From assembly GCF_050947335.1 (NCBI RefSeq), contig NW_027473604.1, forward strand, positions 62,001 to 126,000: DNA of 64,000 nt, in the 5' to 3' direction. Source of the DNA: Megachile rotundata. Its lineage: Eukaryota > Arthropoda > Insecta > Hymenoptera > Megachilidae. This document shows positions 1 through 12,700 of the stretch, one piece after another. Position numbers and translations under genes: made by a program. Below the pieces are notes generated by a model. The model was given only the letters and a program-made list of their open reading frames with translations. It searched no databases and was not told the origin of the DNA. How positions within the stretch are numbered: position 1 is the first letter of the stretch; each line of letters begins with the position of its first letter.

Positions 1-1751
1 AATTCTCGTTCTATCGATCATATAAGCATAATATGGCTAATAATATGAGTTAGATTGATAATAACAAGAGTAATGAGTATAGTAATTGTAGTTCTATCGA
101 TCATTTAAGCATAATATGGCTAATAATATGAGTTAGATTGATAATAATAACAGTAATAAGTATAGTAATTGTCGTTCTATCGATAATATAACCATAATAT
201 GGCTAATACTATGAGTTAGATTGATAATACTAAGAGTTGTGAGTATAGTAATTCTCGTTCTATCGATCATATAAGCATAATATGGCTAATAATATGAGTT
301 AGATTGATAATAATAAGAGTAATGAGTATAGTAATTGTAGATCTATCGATCATTTAAGCATAATATGGCTAATAATATGAGTTAGATTGATAATAGTGAG
401 TGTAATAAGTATAGTGAATGTCGTTCTATCGATCATATCAGCATAATACGGGTAATAATATGAGTTGGATTGATAATAATAAGAGTAATGAGTATAGTAA
501 TTGTAGGTCTATCGATCATATAAGCATAATATGGCTAATAATATGAGTCAGATTCATAATAATAACAGTAATAAGTATAGTAATTGTCGTTCTATCGATC
601 ATATAAGCATAATATGGTTAATAATATGAGTTGGATTGATAATAATAAGAGTAATGAGTATAGTAATTGTAGGTCTATCGATCGTATAAGCATAATATGG
701 CTAATAATATGAGTCAGATTCATAATAATAACAGTAATAAGTATAGTAATTGTCGTTCTATCGATCATATAAGCATAATATGGCTAATAATATGAGTTAG
801 AGTGATAATACTAAGAGTAGTGAGTACAGTAATTCTCATTCTATCGATCATATAAGCATAATATGGCTAATAATATGAGTTATATTGATAATACTAAGAG
901 TAGTGAGTATAGTAGTTCTCGTTCTATCGATCATATGAGCATAATATGGCTAATAATATGAGTTAGATTGATAATAATAAGAGTAATAAGTATAGTAATT
1001 GTCGTTCTATCGATCACATAAGCATAATATGGCTAATAATATGAGTTAGATTGATAATACTGAGAGTAGTGAGTATAGTAATTCTCGTTCTACCGATCAT
1101 ATAAGCATAATATGGCTAATAATATGAGTTAGATTGATAATAATAAGAGTAATGAGTATAGTAATTGTAGATCTATCGATCATTTAAGCATAATATGGCT
1201 AATAATATGAGTTAGATTGATAATAATAACAGTAATAAGTATAGTAATTGTCGTTCTATCGATAATATAACCATAATATGGCTAATAATATGAGTTAGAT
1301 TGATAACACTAAGAGTAGTGAGTATAGTAATTCTCGTTCTATCGATCATATATGCATAATATGGCTAATAATATGAGTTAGATTGATAATAATAAGAGTA
1401 ATAACTATAGTAATTGTCGTTCTATCGATCATATAAGCATAATAAGGCTAATAATATGAGTTAGAGTGATAATACTAAGAGTAGTGAGTATAGTAATTCG
1501 CATTCTATCGATCATATAAGCATAATATGGCTAATAATATGAGTTAGATTGATAATAATAAGAGTAATGAGTATAGTAATTGTAGTTCTATCGATCATTT
1601 AAGCATAACATGGCTAATAATATGAGTTAGGTTGATAATAATAAGAGTAATGAGTATACTAATTGTAGTTCTATCGATCATATCTGCATAATATGGTTAA
1701 TAATATGAGTTAGATTGATAATAATAAGAGTAGTAAGTATAGTACTTGTCG

Positions 1752-1834
1752 TTCTATCGATCATATAAGCATAATATGGCTAATAATATGAGTTAGATTG
1801 ATAATAATAAGAGTAATAAGTATAGTAATTGTCG
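1752..1834. repeat. Reference monomer, block A (83 bp)
   Basis: One copy close to the common form, phased to start at 'ttctatcgat'. Landmarks by monomer position: ClaI-type hexamer ATCGAT at 5-10; a short dyad CATAT (11-15) and ATATG (23-27) around a 7-base loop; the best-conserved stretch around 'tatgagttagattgata' (about 36-52); then an A/T-rich trinucleotide-like stretch (48-77) in which the triplets are largely TAA, TGA or TAG. CpG occurs twice, at 7-8 and 82-83. G+C is 20 of 83. No CENP-B-box-like motif is present. Phase is arbitrary, since a tandem repeat has no natural start. Confidence 0.95.
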
Positions 1835-2910
1835 TTCTATCGATCATATAAGCATAATATGGCTAATAATATGAGTTAGATTGATAATACTAAGAGTAGT
1901 GAGTATAGTAATTCTCGTTCTATCGATCATATAAGCATAATATGGCTAATAATATGAGTTAGATTGATAATAATAAGAGTAATGAGTATAGTAATTGTAG
2001 ATCTATCGATCATTTAAGCATAATATGGCTAATAATATGAGTTAGATTGATAATAATAACAATAATAAGTATAGTAATTGTCGTTCTATCGATCATTTAA
2101 GCATAATATGGGTAATAATATGAGTCAGATTGATAATAATAACAGTAATAAGTATAGTAATTGTCGTTCTATCGATAATATAAGCATAATATGGCTAATA
2201 CTATGAGTTAGATTGATAATACTAAGAGTTGTGAGTATAGTAATTCTCGTTCTATCGATCATATAAGCATAATATGGCTAATAATATGAGTTTGATTGAT
2301 AATAACAAGAGTAATGAGTATAGTAATTGTAGTTCTATCGATCATTTAAGCATAATATGGCTAATAATATGAGTTATATTGATAATAATAGCAGTAATAA
2401 GTATAGTAATTGTCGTTCTATCGATAATATAACCATAATATGGCTAATAATATGAGTTAGATTGATAATACTAAGAGTAGTGAGTATAGTAATTCTCGTT
2501 CTATCGATCATATAAGCATAATATGGCTAATAATATGAGTTAGATTGATAATAATAAGAGTAATAAGTATAGTGATTGTCGTTCTCTCGATCATATAAGC
2601 ATAACATGGCTAATAATATGAGTTAGAGTGATAATACTAAGAGTAGTGAGTATAGTAATTCTCATTCTGTCGATCATATAAGCATAATATGGCTAATAAT
2701 ATGAGTTAGATTGATAATAATAAGAGTAATGAGTATAGTAATTGTAGATCTATCGATCATTTAAGCATAATATGGCTAATAATATGAGTTAGATTGATAA
2801 TAATAACAGTAATAAGTATAGTAATTGTCGTTCTATCGATCATTTAAGCATAATATGGGTAATAATATGAGTCAGATTGATAATAATAACAGTAATAAGT
2901 ATAGTAATTG

Positions 2911-4735
2911 CTGTTCCATCGATAATATAAGCATAATATGGCTAATAATATGAGTTAGATTGATAATACTAAGAGTAGTGAGTATAGTAATTCTCGTTCT
3001 ATCGATCATATAAGCATAATATGGCTAATAATATGAGTTAGATTGATAATAACAAGAGTAATGAGTATAGTAATTGTAGTTCTATCGATCATTTATGCAT
3101 AATATGGCTAATATATGAGTTAGATTGATAATAATAACAGTAATAAGTATAGTAATTGTCGTTCTATCGATAATATAACCATAATATGGCTAATAATATG
3201 AGTTAGATTGATAATACTAAGAGTAGTGAGTATAGTAATTCTCGTTCTATCGATCATATAAGCATAATATGGCTAATAATATGAGTTAGATTGATAATAA
3301 TAAGAGTAATAAGTATAGTGATTGTCGTTCTCTCGATCATATAAGCATAATATGGCTAATAATATGAGTTAGAGTGATAATACTAAGAGTAGTGAGTATA
3401 GTAATTCTCGTTCTATCGATCATATAAGCATAATATGGCTAATAATATGAGTTAGATTGATAATAATAAGAGTAATGAGTATAGTAATTGTAGATCTATC
3501 GATCATTTAAGCATAATATGGCTAATAATATGAGTTAGATTGATAATAATAACAGTAATAATTATAGTAATTGTCGTTCTATCGATAATATAACCATAAT
3601 ATGGCTAATAATATGAGTTAGATTGATAACACTAAGAGTAGTGAGTATAGTAATTCTCGTTCTATCGATCATATAAGCATAATATGGCTAATAATATGAG
3701 TTAGATTGATAATAATAAGAGTAATGAGTATAGTAATTGTAGATCTATCGATCATTTAAGCATAATATGGCTAATAATATGAGTTAGATTGATAATAATA
3801 ACAGTACTAAGTATAGTAATTGTCGTTCTATCGATCATTTAAGCATAATATGGGTAATAATATGAGTCAGATTGATAATAATAACAGTAATAAGTATAGT
3901 AATTGTCGTTCTATCGATAATATAACCATAATATGGCTAATAATATGAGTTAGATTGATAACACTAAGAGTAGTGAGTATAGTAATTCTCGTTCTATCGA
4001 TCATATATGCATAATATGGCTAATAATATGAGTTAGATTGATAATAATAAGAGTAATAACTATAGTAATTGTCGTTCTATCGATCATATAAGCATAATAA
4101 GGCTAATAATATGAGTTAGAGTGATAATACTAAGAGTAGTGAGTATAGTAATTCGCATTCTATCGATCATATAAGCATAATATGGCTAATAATATGAGTT
4201 AGATTGATAATAATAAGAGTAATAAGTATAGTAATTGTCGTTCTATCGATAATATAACCATAATATGGCTAATAATATGAGTTAGATTGATAATACTAAG
4301 AGTAGTGAGTATAGTAATTCTCGTTCTATCGATCATATAAGCATAATATGGCTAATAATATGAGTTAGATTGATAATAATAAGAGTAATAAGTATAGTGA
4401 TTGTCGTTCTCTCGATCATATAAGCATAACATGGCTAATAATATGAGTTAGAGTGATAATACTAAGAGTAGTGAGTATAGTAATTCTCATTCTGTCGATC
4501 ATATAAGCATAATATGGCTAATAATATGAGTTAGATTGATAATAATAAGAGTAATGAGTATAGTAATTGTAGATCTATCGATCATTTAAGCATAATATGG
4601 CTAATAATATGAGTTAGATTGATAATAATAACAGTAATAAGTATAGTAATTGTCGTTCTATCGATCATTTAAGCATAATATGGGTAATAATATGAGTCAG
4701 ATTGATAATAATAACAGTAATAAGTATAGTAATTG
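2911..4735. repeat. 22-monomer higher-order unit, 1825 bp
   Basis: Bounded by two occurrences of the rare variant 'ctgttccatc' at 2911 and 4736. Length 1825 = 22 x 83 - 1; the missing base is the single 82-bp monomer in the unit ('gctaatatatgag', near 3105). Order of types: G, C, H, B, C, D, E, A, B, a 'gataacactaag' form, A, F, B, another 'gataacactaag' form with 'atatatgc', an 'ataactatag/ataaggct' form, an 'attcgcattc' form, a B-like form, C, D, E, A, F. The following copy begins the same way but has lost four monomers at about 5.03 kb. Confidence 0.85.
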
Positions 4736-5030
4736 CTGTTCCATCGATAATATAAGCATAATATGGCTAATAATATGAGTTAGATTGATAATACTAAGAG
4801 TAGTGAGTATAGTAATTCTCGTTCTATCGATCATATAAGCATAATATGGCTAATAATATGAGTTAGATTGATAATAACAAGAGTAATGAGTATAGTAATT
4901 GTAGTTCTATCGATCATTTATGCATAATATGGCTAATATATGAGTTAGATTGATAATAATAACAGTAATAAGTATAGTAATTGTCGTTCTATCGATAATA
5001 TAACCATAATATTGGCTAATAATATGAGTT

Positions 5031-5110
5031 AGATTGATAATACTAAGAGTAGTGAGTATAGTAATTGTCGTTCTATCGATAATATAACCATAATATGGCT
5101 AATAATATGA
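5031..5110. repeat. Hybrid monomer marking a four-monomer deletion
   Basis: The left half is type C ('actaagagtagtgag') and the right half is type B ('attgtcgttc' then 'cgataatataacc'). In the preceding unit the same neighbours (about 3140-3610) enclose C, D, E, A, B. Here those five have become one hybrid. The 'acagtacta' marker lies at 3801 and 5295 (offset 1494 = 18 x 83) whereas the upstream marker offset is 1825; the difference of 331 is four monomers less one inserted base near 5012 ('aatattggc'). This is what an unequal exchange within misaligned monomers leaves behind. Confidence 0.8.
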
Positions 5111-6767
5111 GTTAGATTGATAACACTAAGAGTAGTGAGTATAGTAATTCTCGTTCTATCGATCATATAAGCATAATATGGCTAATAATATGAGTTAGAT
5201 TGATAATAATAAGAGTAATGAGTATAGTAATTGTAGATCTATCGATCATTTAAGCATAATATGGCTAATAATATGAGTTAGATTGATAATAATAACAGTA
5301 CTAAGTATAGTAATTGTCGTTCTATCGATCATTTAAGCATAATATGGGTAATAATATGAGTCAGATTGATAATAATAACAGTAATAAGTATAGTAATTGT
5401 CGTTCTATCGATAATATAACCATAATATGGCTAATAATATGAGTTAGATTGATAACACTAAGAGTAGTGAGTATAGTAATTCTCGTTCTATCGATCATAT
5501 ATGCATAATATGGCTAATAATATGAGTTAGATTGATAATAATAAGAGTAATAACTATAGTAATTGTCGTTCTATCGATCATATAAGCATAATAAGGCTAA
5601 TAATATGAGTTAGAGTGATAATACTAAGAGTAGTGAGTATAGTAATTCGCATTCTATCGATCATATAAGCATAATATGGCTAATAATATGAGTTAGATTG
5701 ATAATAATAAGAGTAATGAGTATAGTAATTGTAGTTCTATCGATCATTTAAGCATAATATGGCTAATAATATGAGTTAGGTTGATAATAATAAGAGTAAT
5801 GAGTATACTAATTGTAGTTCTATCGATCATATCTGCATAATATGGTTAATAATATGAGTTAGATTGATAATAATAAGAGTAATGAGTATAGTAATTGTAG
5901 ATCTATCGATCATTTAAGCATAGTATGGCTAATAATATGAGTTAGATTGATAATAATAACAATAATAAGTATAGTAATTGTCGTTCTATCGATCATTTAA
6001 GCATAATATGGGTAATAATATGAGTCAGATTGATAATAATAACAGTAATAAGTATAGTAATTGTCGTTCTATCGATAATATAAGCATAATATGGCTAATA
6101 CTATGAGTTAGATTGATAATACTAAGAGTTGTGAGTATAGTAATTCTCGTTCTATCGATCATATAAGCATAATATGGCTAATAATATGAGTTAGATTGAT
6201 AATAACAAGAGTAATGAGTATAGTAATTGTAGTTCTATCGATCATTTAAGCATAATATGGCTAATAATATGAGTTAGATTGATAATAATAACAGTAATAA
6301 GTATAGTAATTGTCGTTCTATCGATAATATAACCATAATATGGCTAATAATATGAGTTAGATTGATAATACTAAGAGTAGTGAGTATAGTAATTCTCGTT
6401 CAATCGATCATATAAGCATAATATGGCTAATAATATGAGTTAGATTGATAATAATAAGAGTAATAAGTATAGTGATTGTCGTTCTCTCGATCATATAAGC
6501 ATAACATGGCTAATAATATGAGTTAGAGTGATAATACTAAGAGTAGTGAGTATAGTAATTCTCATTCTGTCGATCATATAAGCATAATATGGCTAATAAT
6601 ATGAGTTAGATTGATAATAATAAGAGTAATGAGTATAGTAATTGTAGATCTATCGATCATTTAAGCATAATATGGCTAATAATATGAGTTAGATTGATAA
6701 TAATAACAGTAATAAGTATAGTAATTGTCGTTCTATCGATCATTTAAGCATAATATGGGTAATAATA

Positions 6768-9700
6768 TGAGTCAGATTGATAATAATAACAGTAATAAGT
6801 ATAGTAATTGTCGTTCTATCGATAATATAACCATAATATGGCTAATAATATGAGTTAGATTGATAATACTAAGAGTAGTGAGTATAGTAATTCTCGTTCT
6901 ATCGATCATATAAGCATAATATGGCTAATAATATGCGTTAGATTGATAATAATAAGAGTAATGAGTATAGTAATTGTAGATCTATCGATCATTTAAGCAT
7001 AATATGGCTAATAATATGAGTTAGATTGATAATAATAACAGTAATAAGTATAGTAATTGTCGTTCTATCGATAATATAACCATAATATGGCTAATAATAT
7101 GAGTTAGATTGATAACACTAAGAGTAGTGAGTATAGTAATTCTCGTTCTATCGATCATATAAGCATAATATGGCTAATAATATGAGTTAGATTGATAATA
7201 ATAAGAGTAATGAGTATAGTAATTGTAGATCTATCGATCATTTAAGCATAATATGGCTAATAATATGAGTTAGATTGATAATAATAACAGTAATAAGTAT
7301 AGTAATTGTCGTTCTATCGATCATTTAAGCATAATATGGGTAATAATATGAGTCAGATTGATAATAATAACAGTAATAAGTATAGTAATTGTCGTTCTAT
7401 CGATAATATAACCATAATATGGCTAATAATATGAGTTAGATTGATAATACTAAGAGTAGTGAGTATAGTAATTCTCGTTCTATCGATCATATAAGCATAA
7501 TATGGCTAATAATATGAGTTAGATTGATAATAATAAGAGTAATGAATATAGTACTTGTCGTTCTATCGATCATATAAGCATAATATGGCTAATAATATGA
7601 GTTAGATTGATAATAATAAGAGTAATAAGTATAGTAATTGTCGTTCTATGGATCATATAAGCATAATATGGCTAATAATATGAGTTAGATTGATAATACC
7701 AGGAGTAGTGAGTATAGTAGTTCTCGTTCTATCGATCATATGAGCATAATATGGCTAATAATATGAGTTAGATTGATAATAATAAGAGTAATAAGTAGTA
7801 ATTGTCGTTCTATCGATCACATAAGCATAATATGGCTAATAATGTGAGTTAGATTGATAATACTGAGAGTAGTGAGTATAGTAATTCTCGTTCTATCGAT
7901 CATATAAGCATAATATGGCTAATAATATGAGTTAGATTGATAATAATAAGAGTAATGAGTATAGTAATTGTAGATCTATCGATCATTTAAGCATAATATG
8001 GCTAATAATATGAGTTAGATTGATAATAATAACAGTAATAAGTATAGTAATTGTCGTTCTATCGATAATATAACCATAATATGGCTAATAATATGAGTTA
8101 GATTGATAACACTAAGAGTAGTGAGTATAGTAATTCTCGTTCTATCGATCATATATGCATAATATGGCTAATAATATGAGTTAGATTGATAATAATAAGA
8201 GTAATAACTATAGTAATTGTCGTTCTATCGATCATATAAGCATAATAAGGCTAATAATATGAGTTAGAGCGATAATACTAAGAGTAGTGAGTATAGTAAT
8301 TCGCATTCTATCGATCATATATGCATAATATGGCTAATAATATGAGTTAGATTGATAATAATAAGAGTAATGAGTATAGTAATTGTAGTTCTATCGATCA
8401 TTTAAGCATAATATGGCTAATAATATGAGTTAGGTTGATAATAATAAGAGTAATGGGTATACTAATTGTAGTTCTATCGATCATATCTGCATAATATGGT
8501 TAATAATATGAGTTAGATTGATAATAATAAGAGTAGTAAGTATAGTACTTGTCGTTCTATCGATCATATAAGCATAATATGGCTAATAATATGAGTTAGA
8601 TTGATAATAATAAGAGTAATAAGTATAGTATTTGTCGTTCTATCGGTCATATAAGCATAATATGGCTAATAATATGAGTTAGATTGATAATAATAAGAGT
8701 AATAAGTATAGTAATTGTCGTTCTATCGATCATATAAGCATAATATGGCTAATAATATGAGTTAGATTGATAATACTAAGAGTAGTGAGTATAGTAATTC
8801 TCGTTCTATCGATCATATAAGCATAATATGGCTAATAATATGAGTTAGATTGATAATAATAAGAGTAATGAGTATAGTAATTGAAGATCTATCGATCATT
8901 TAAGCATAATATGGCTAATAATATGAGTTAGATTGATAATAATAACAATAATAAGTATAGTAATTGTCGTTCTATCGATCATTTAAGCATAATATGGGTA
9001 ATAATATGAGTTAGATTGATAATACTAAGAGTAGTGAGTATAGTAATTCTCGTTCTATCGATCATATAAGCATAATATGGCTAATAATATGAGTTAGATT
9101 GATAATAATAAGAGTAATAAGTATAGTGATTGTCGTTCTCTCGATCATATAAGCATAACATGGCTAATAATATGAGTTAGAGTGATAATACTAAGAGTAG
9201 TGAGTATAGTAATTCTCATTCTGTCGATCATATAAGCATAATATGGCTAATAATATGAGTTAGATTGATAATAATAACAGTAATAAGTATAGTAATTGTC
9301 GTTCTATCGATAATATAAGCATAATATGGCTAATAATATGAGTTAGATTGATAATACTAAGAGTAGTGAGTATAGTAATTGTCGTTCTATCGATCATATA
9401 AGCATAATATGGCTAATAATATGAGTTAGATTGATAATAATAAGAGTAATAAGTATAGTATTTGTCGTTCTATCGATCATGTAAGCATAATATGGCTAAT
9501 AATACGAGTTAGATTGATAATAATAAGAGTAATGAGTATAGTAATTGTAGATCTATCGATCATTTAAGCATAATATTCCTAATAATATGAGTTAGATTGA
9601 TAATAATAACAGTAATAAGTATAGTAATTGTCGTTCTATCGATAATATAATCATAATATGGCTAATAATATGAGTTAGATTGATAATACTAAGAGTAGTG

Positions 9701-12700
9701 AGTATAGTAATTCTCGTTCTATCGATCATATAAGCATAATATGGCTAATAATATGAGTTAAATGGATAATAATAAGAGTAATAAGTATAGTATTTGTCGT
9801 TCTATCGATCATATAAGCATAATATGGCTAATAATATGAGTTAGATTGATAATAATAAGAGTAATAAGTATAGTATTTGTCGTTCTATCGATCATATAAG
9901 CATAATATGGCTAATAATATGAGTTAGATTGATAATAATAAGAGTAATAAGTATAGTAATTGTCGTTCTATCGATCATATAAGCATAATATGGCTAATAA
10001 TATGAGTTAGATTGATAATACTAAGAGTAGTGAGTATAGTAATTCTCGTTCTATCGATCATATAAGCATAATATGGCTAATAATATGAGTTAGATTGATA
10101 ATAATAAGAGTAATGAGTATAGTAATTGTAGATCTATCGATCATTTAAGCATAATATGGCTAATAATATGAGTTAGATTGATAATAATAACAGTAATAAG
10201 TATAGTAATTGTCGTTCTATCGATAATATAAGCATAATATGGCTAATAATATGAGTTAGATTGATAATACTAAGAGTAGTGAGTATAGTAACTCTCGTTC
10301 TATCGATCATATAAGCATAATATGGCTAATAATATGAGTTAAATGGATAATAATAAGAGTAATAAGTATAGTATTTGTCGTTCTATCGATCATATAAGCA
10401 TAATATGGCTAATAATATGAGTTAGATTGATAATAATAAGAGTAATGAGTATAGTAATTGTAGTTCTATCGATCATTTAAGCATAATATGGCTAATAATA
10501 TGAGTTAGATTGATAATAATAACAGTAATAAGTATAGTAATTGTCGTTCTATCGATAATATAACCATAATATGGCTAATAATATGAGTTAGATTGATAAT
10601 GCTAAGAGTAGTGAGTATAGTAATTCCCGTTCTATCGATCATATAAGCATAATATGGCTAATAATATGAGTTAGATTGATAATACTAAGAGTAGTGAGTA
10701 TAGTAATTCTCATTCTATCGATCATATAAGCACAATATGGCTAATAATATGAGTTAGATTGATAATAATAAGAGTAATAAGTATAGTAATTGTCGTTCTA
10801 TCGATCATATCTGCATAATTTGGTTAATAATATGAGTTAGATTGATAATAATAAGAGTAATAAGTGTAGTAATTGTCGTTATATCGATCATATAACCATA
10901 ATATGGCTAATAGCATGAGTTAGATTGATAATAATAAGAGTAATGAGTATAGTAATTGTCGTTCTATCGATCATATCTGCATAATATGGTTAATAATATG
11001 AGTTAGATTGATAATAGTGAGTGTAATAAATATAGTAATTGTCGTTCTATCGCTCATATAAGCACAATATGGCTAATAATATGAGTTAGATTGATAATAA
11101 TAAGAGTAATAAGTATAGTAATTGTCGTTCTATCGATCATATAAGCATAATATGGCTAATAATATGAGTTAGATTGATAATAATAAGAGTAATAAGTATA
11201 GTAATTGTCGTTCTATCGATCATATAAGCATAATATGGCTAATAATATGAGTTAGATTGATAATACTAAGAGTAGTGAGTATAGTATTTCTCGTTCTATC
11301 GATCATATAAGCATAATATGGCTAATAATATGAGTTAGATTGATAATAATAAGAGTAATGAGTATAGTAATTGTAGATCTATCGATTATTTAAGCGTAAT
11401 ATGGCTAATAATATGAGTTAGATTGATAATAATAACAATAATAAGTATAGTAATTGTCGTTCTATCGATCATTTAAGCATAATATGGGTAATAATATGAG
11501 TCAGATTGATAATAATAACAGTAATAAGTATGGTAATTGCCGTTCTATCGATAATATAAGCATAATATGGCTAATACTATGAGTTAGATTGATAATACTA
11601 AGAGTAGTGAGTATAGTAATTCTCGTTCTATCGATCATATAAGCATAATAAGGCTAATAATATGAGTTAGATTGATAATACTAAGAGTAGTGAGTATAGT
11701 AATTGTCGTTCTATCGATCATATAAGCATAATATGGCTAATAATATGAGTTAGATTGATAATAATAAGAGTAATGAGTATAGTAATTGTAGATCTATCGA
11801 TCATTTAAGCATAATATGGCTAATAATATGAGTTAGATTGATAATAATAACAGTAATAAGTATAGTAATTGTCGTTCTATCGATAATATAACCATAATAT
11901 GGCTAATAATATGAGTTAGATTGATAATACTAAGAGTAGTGAGTATAGTAATTCTCGTTCTATCGATCATATAAGCATAATATGGCTAATAATATGAGTT
12001 AGATTGATAATAATAAGAGTAATAAGTATAGTAATTGTCGTTCTCTCGATCATATAAGCATAATATGGCTAATAGTATGAGTTAGAGTGATAATACTAAG
12101 AGTAGTGAGTACAGTAATTCTCATTCTATCGATCATATAAGCATAATATGGCTAGTAATACGAGTTAGATTGATAATAATAAGAGTAATAAGTATAGTAT
12201 TTGTCGTTCTATCGATCATGTAAGCATAATATGGCTAATAATACGAGTTAGATTGATAATAATAAGAGTAATGAGTATAGTAATTGTAGATCTATCGATC
12301 ATTTAAGCATAATATGGCTAATAATATGAGTTAGATTGATAATAATAAGAGTAATGAGTATAGTAATTGTAGATCTATCGATCATTTAAGCATAATATGG
12401 CTAATAATATGAGTTAGATTGATAATAATAACAGTAATAAGTATAGTAATTGTCGTTCTATCGATCATTTAAGCATAATATGGGTAATAATATGAGTCAG
12501 ATTGATAATAATAACAGTAATAAGTATAGTAATTGTTGTTCTATCGATAATATAAGCATAATATGGCTAATAATATGAGTTAGATTGATAATACTAAGAG
12601 TAGTGAGTATAGTAATTCTCGTTCTATCGATCACATAAGCATAATATGGCTAATAATATGAGTTAGATTGATAATAACAAGAGTAATGAGTATAGTAATT

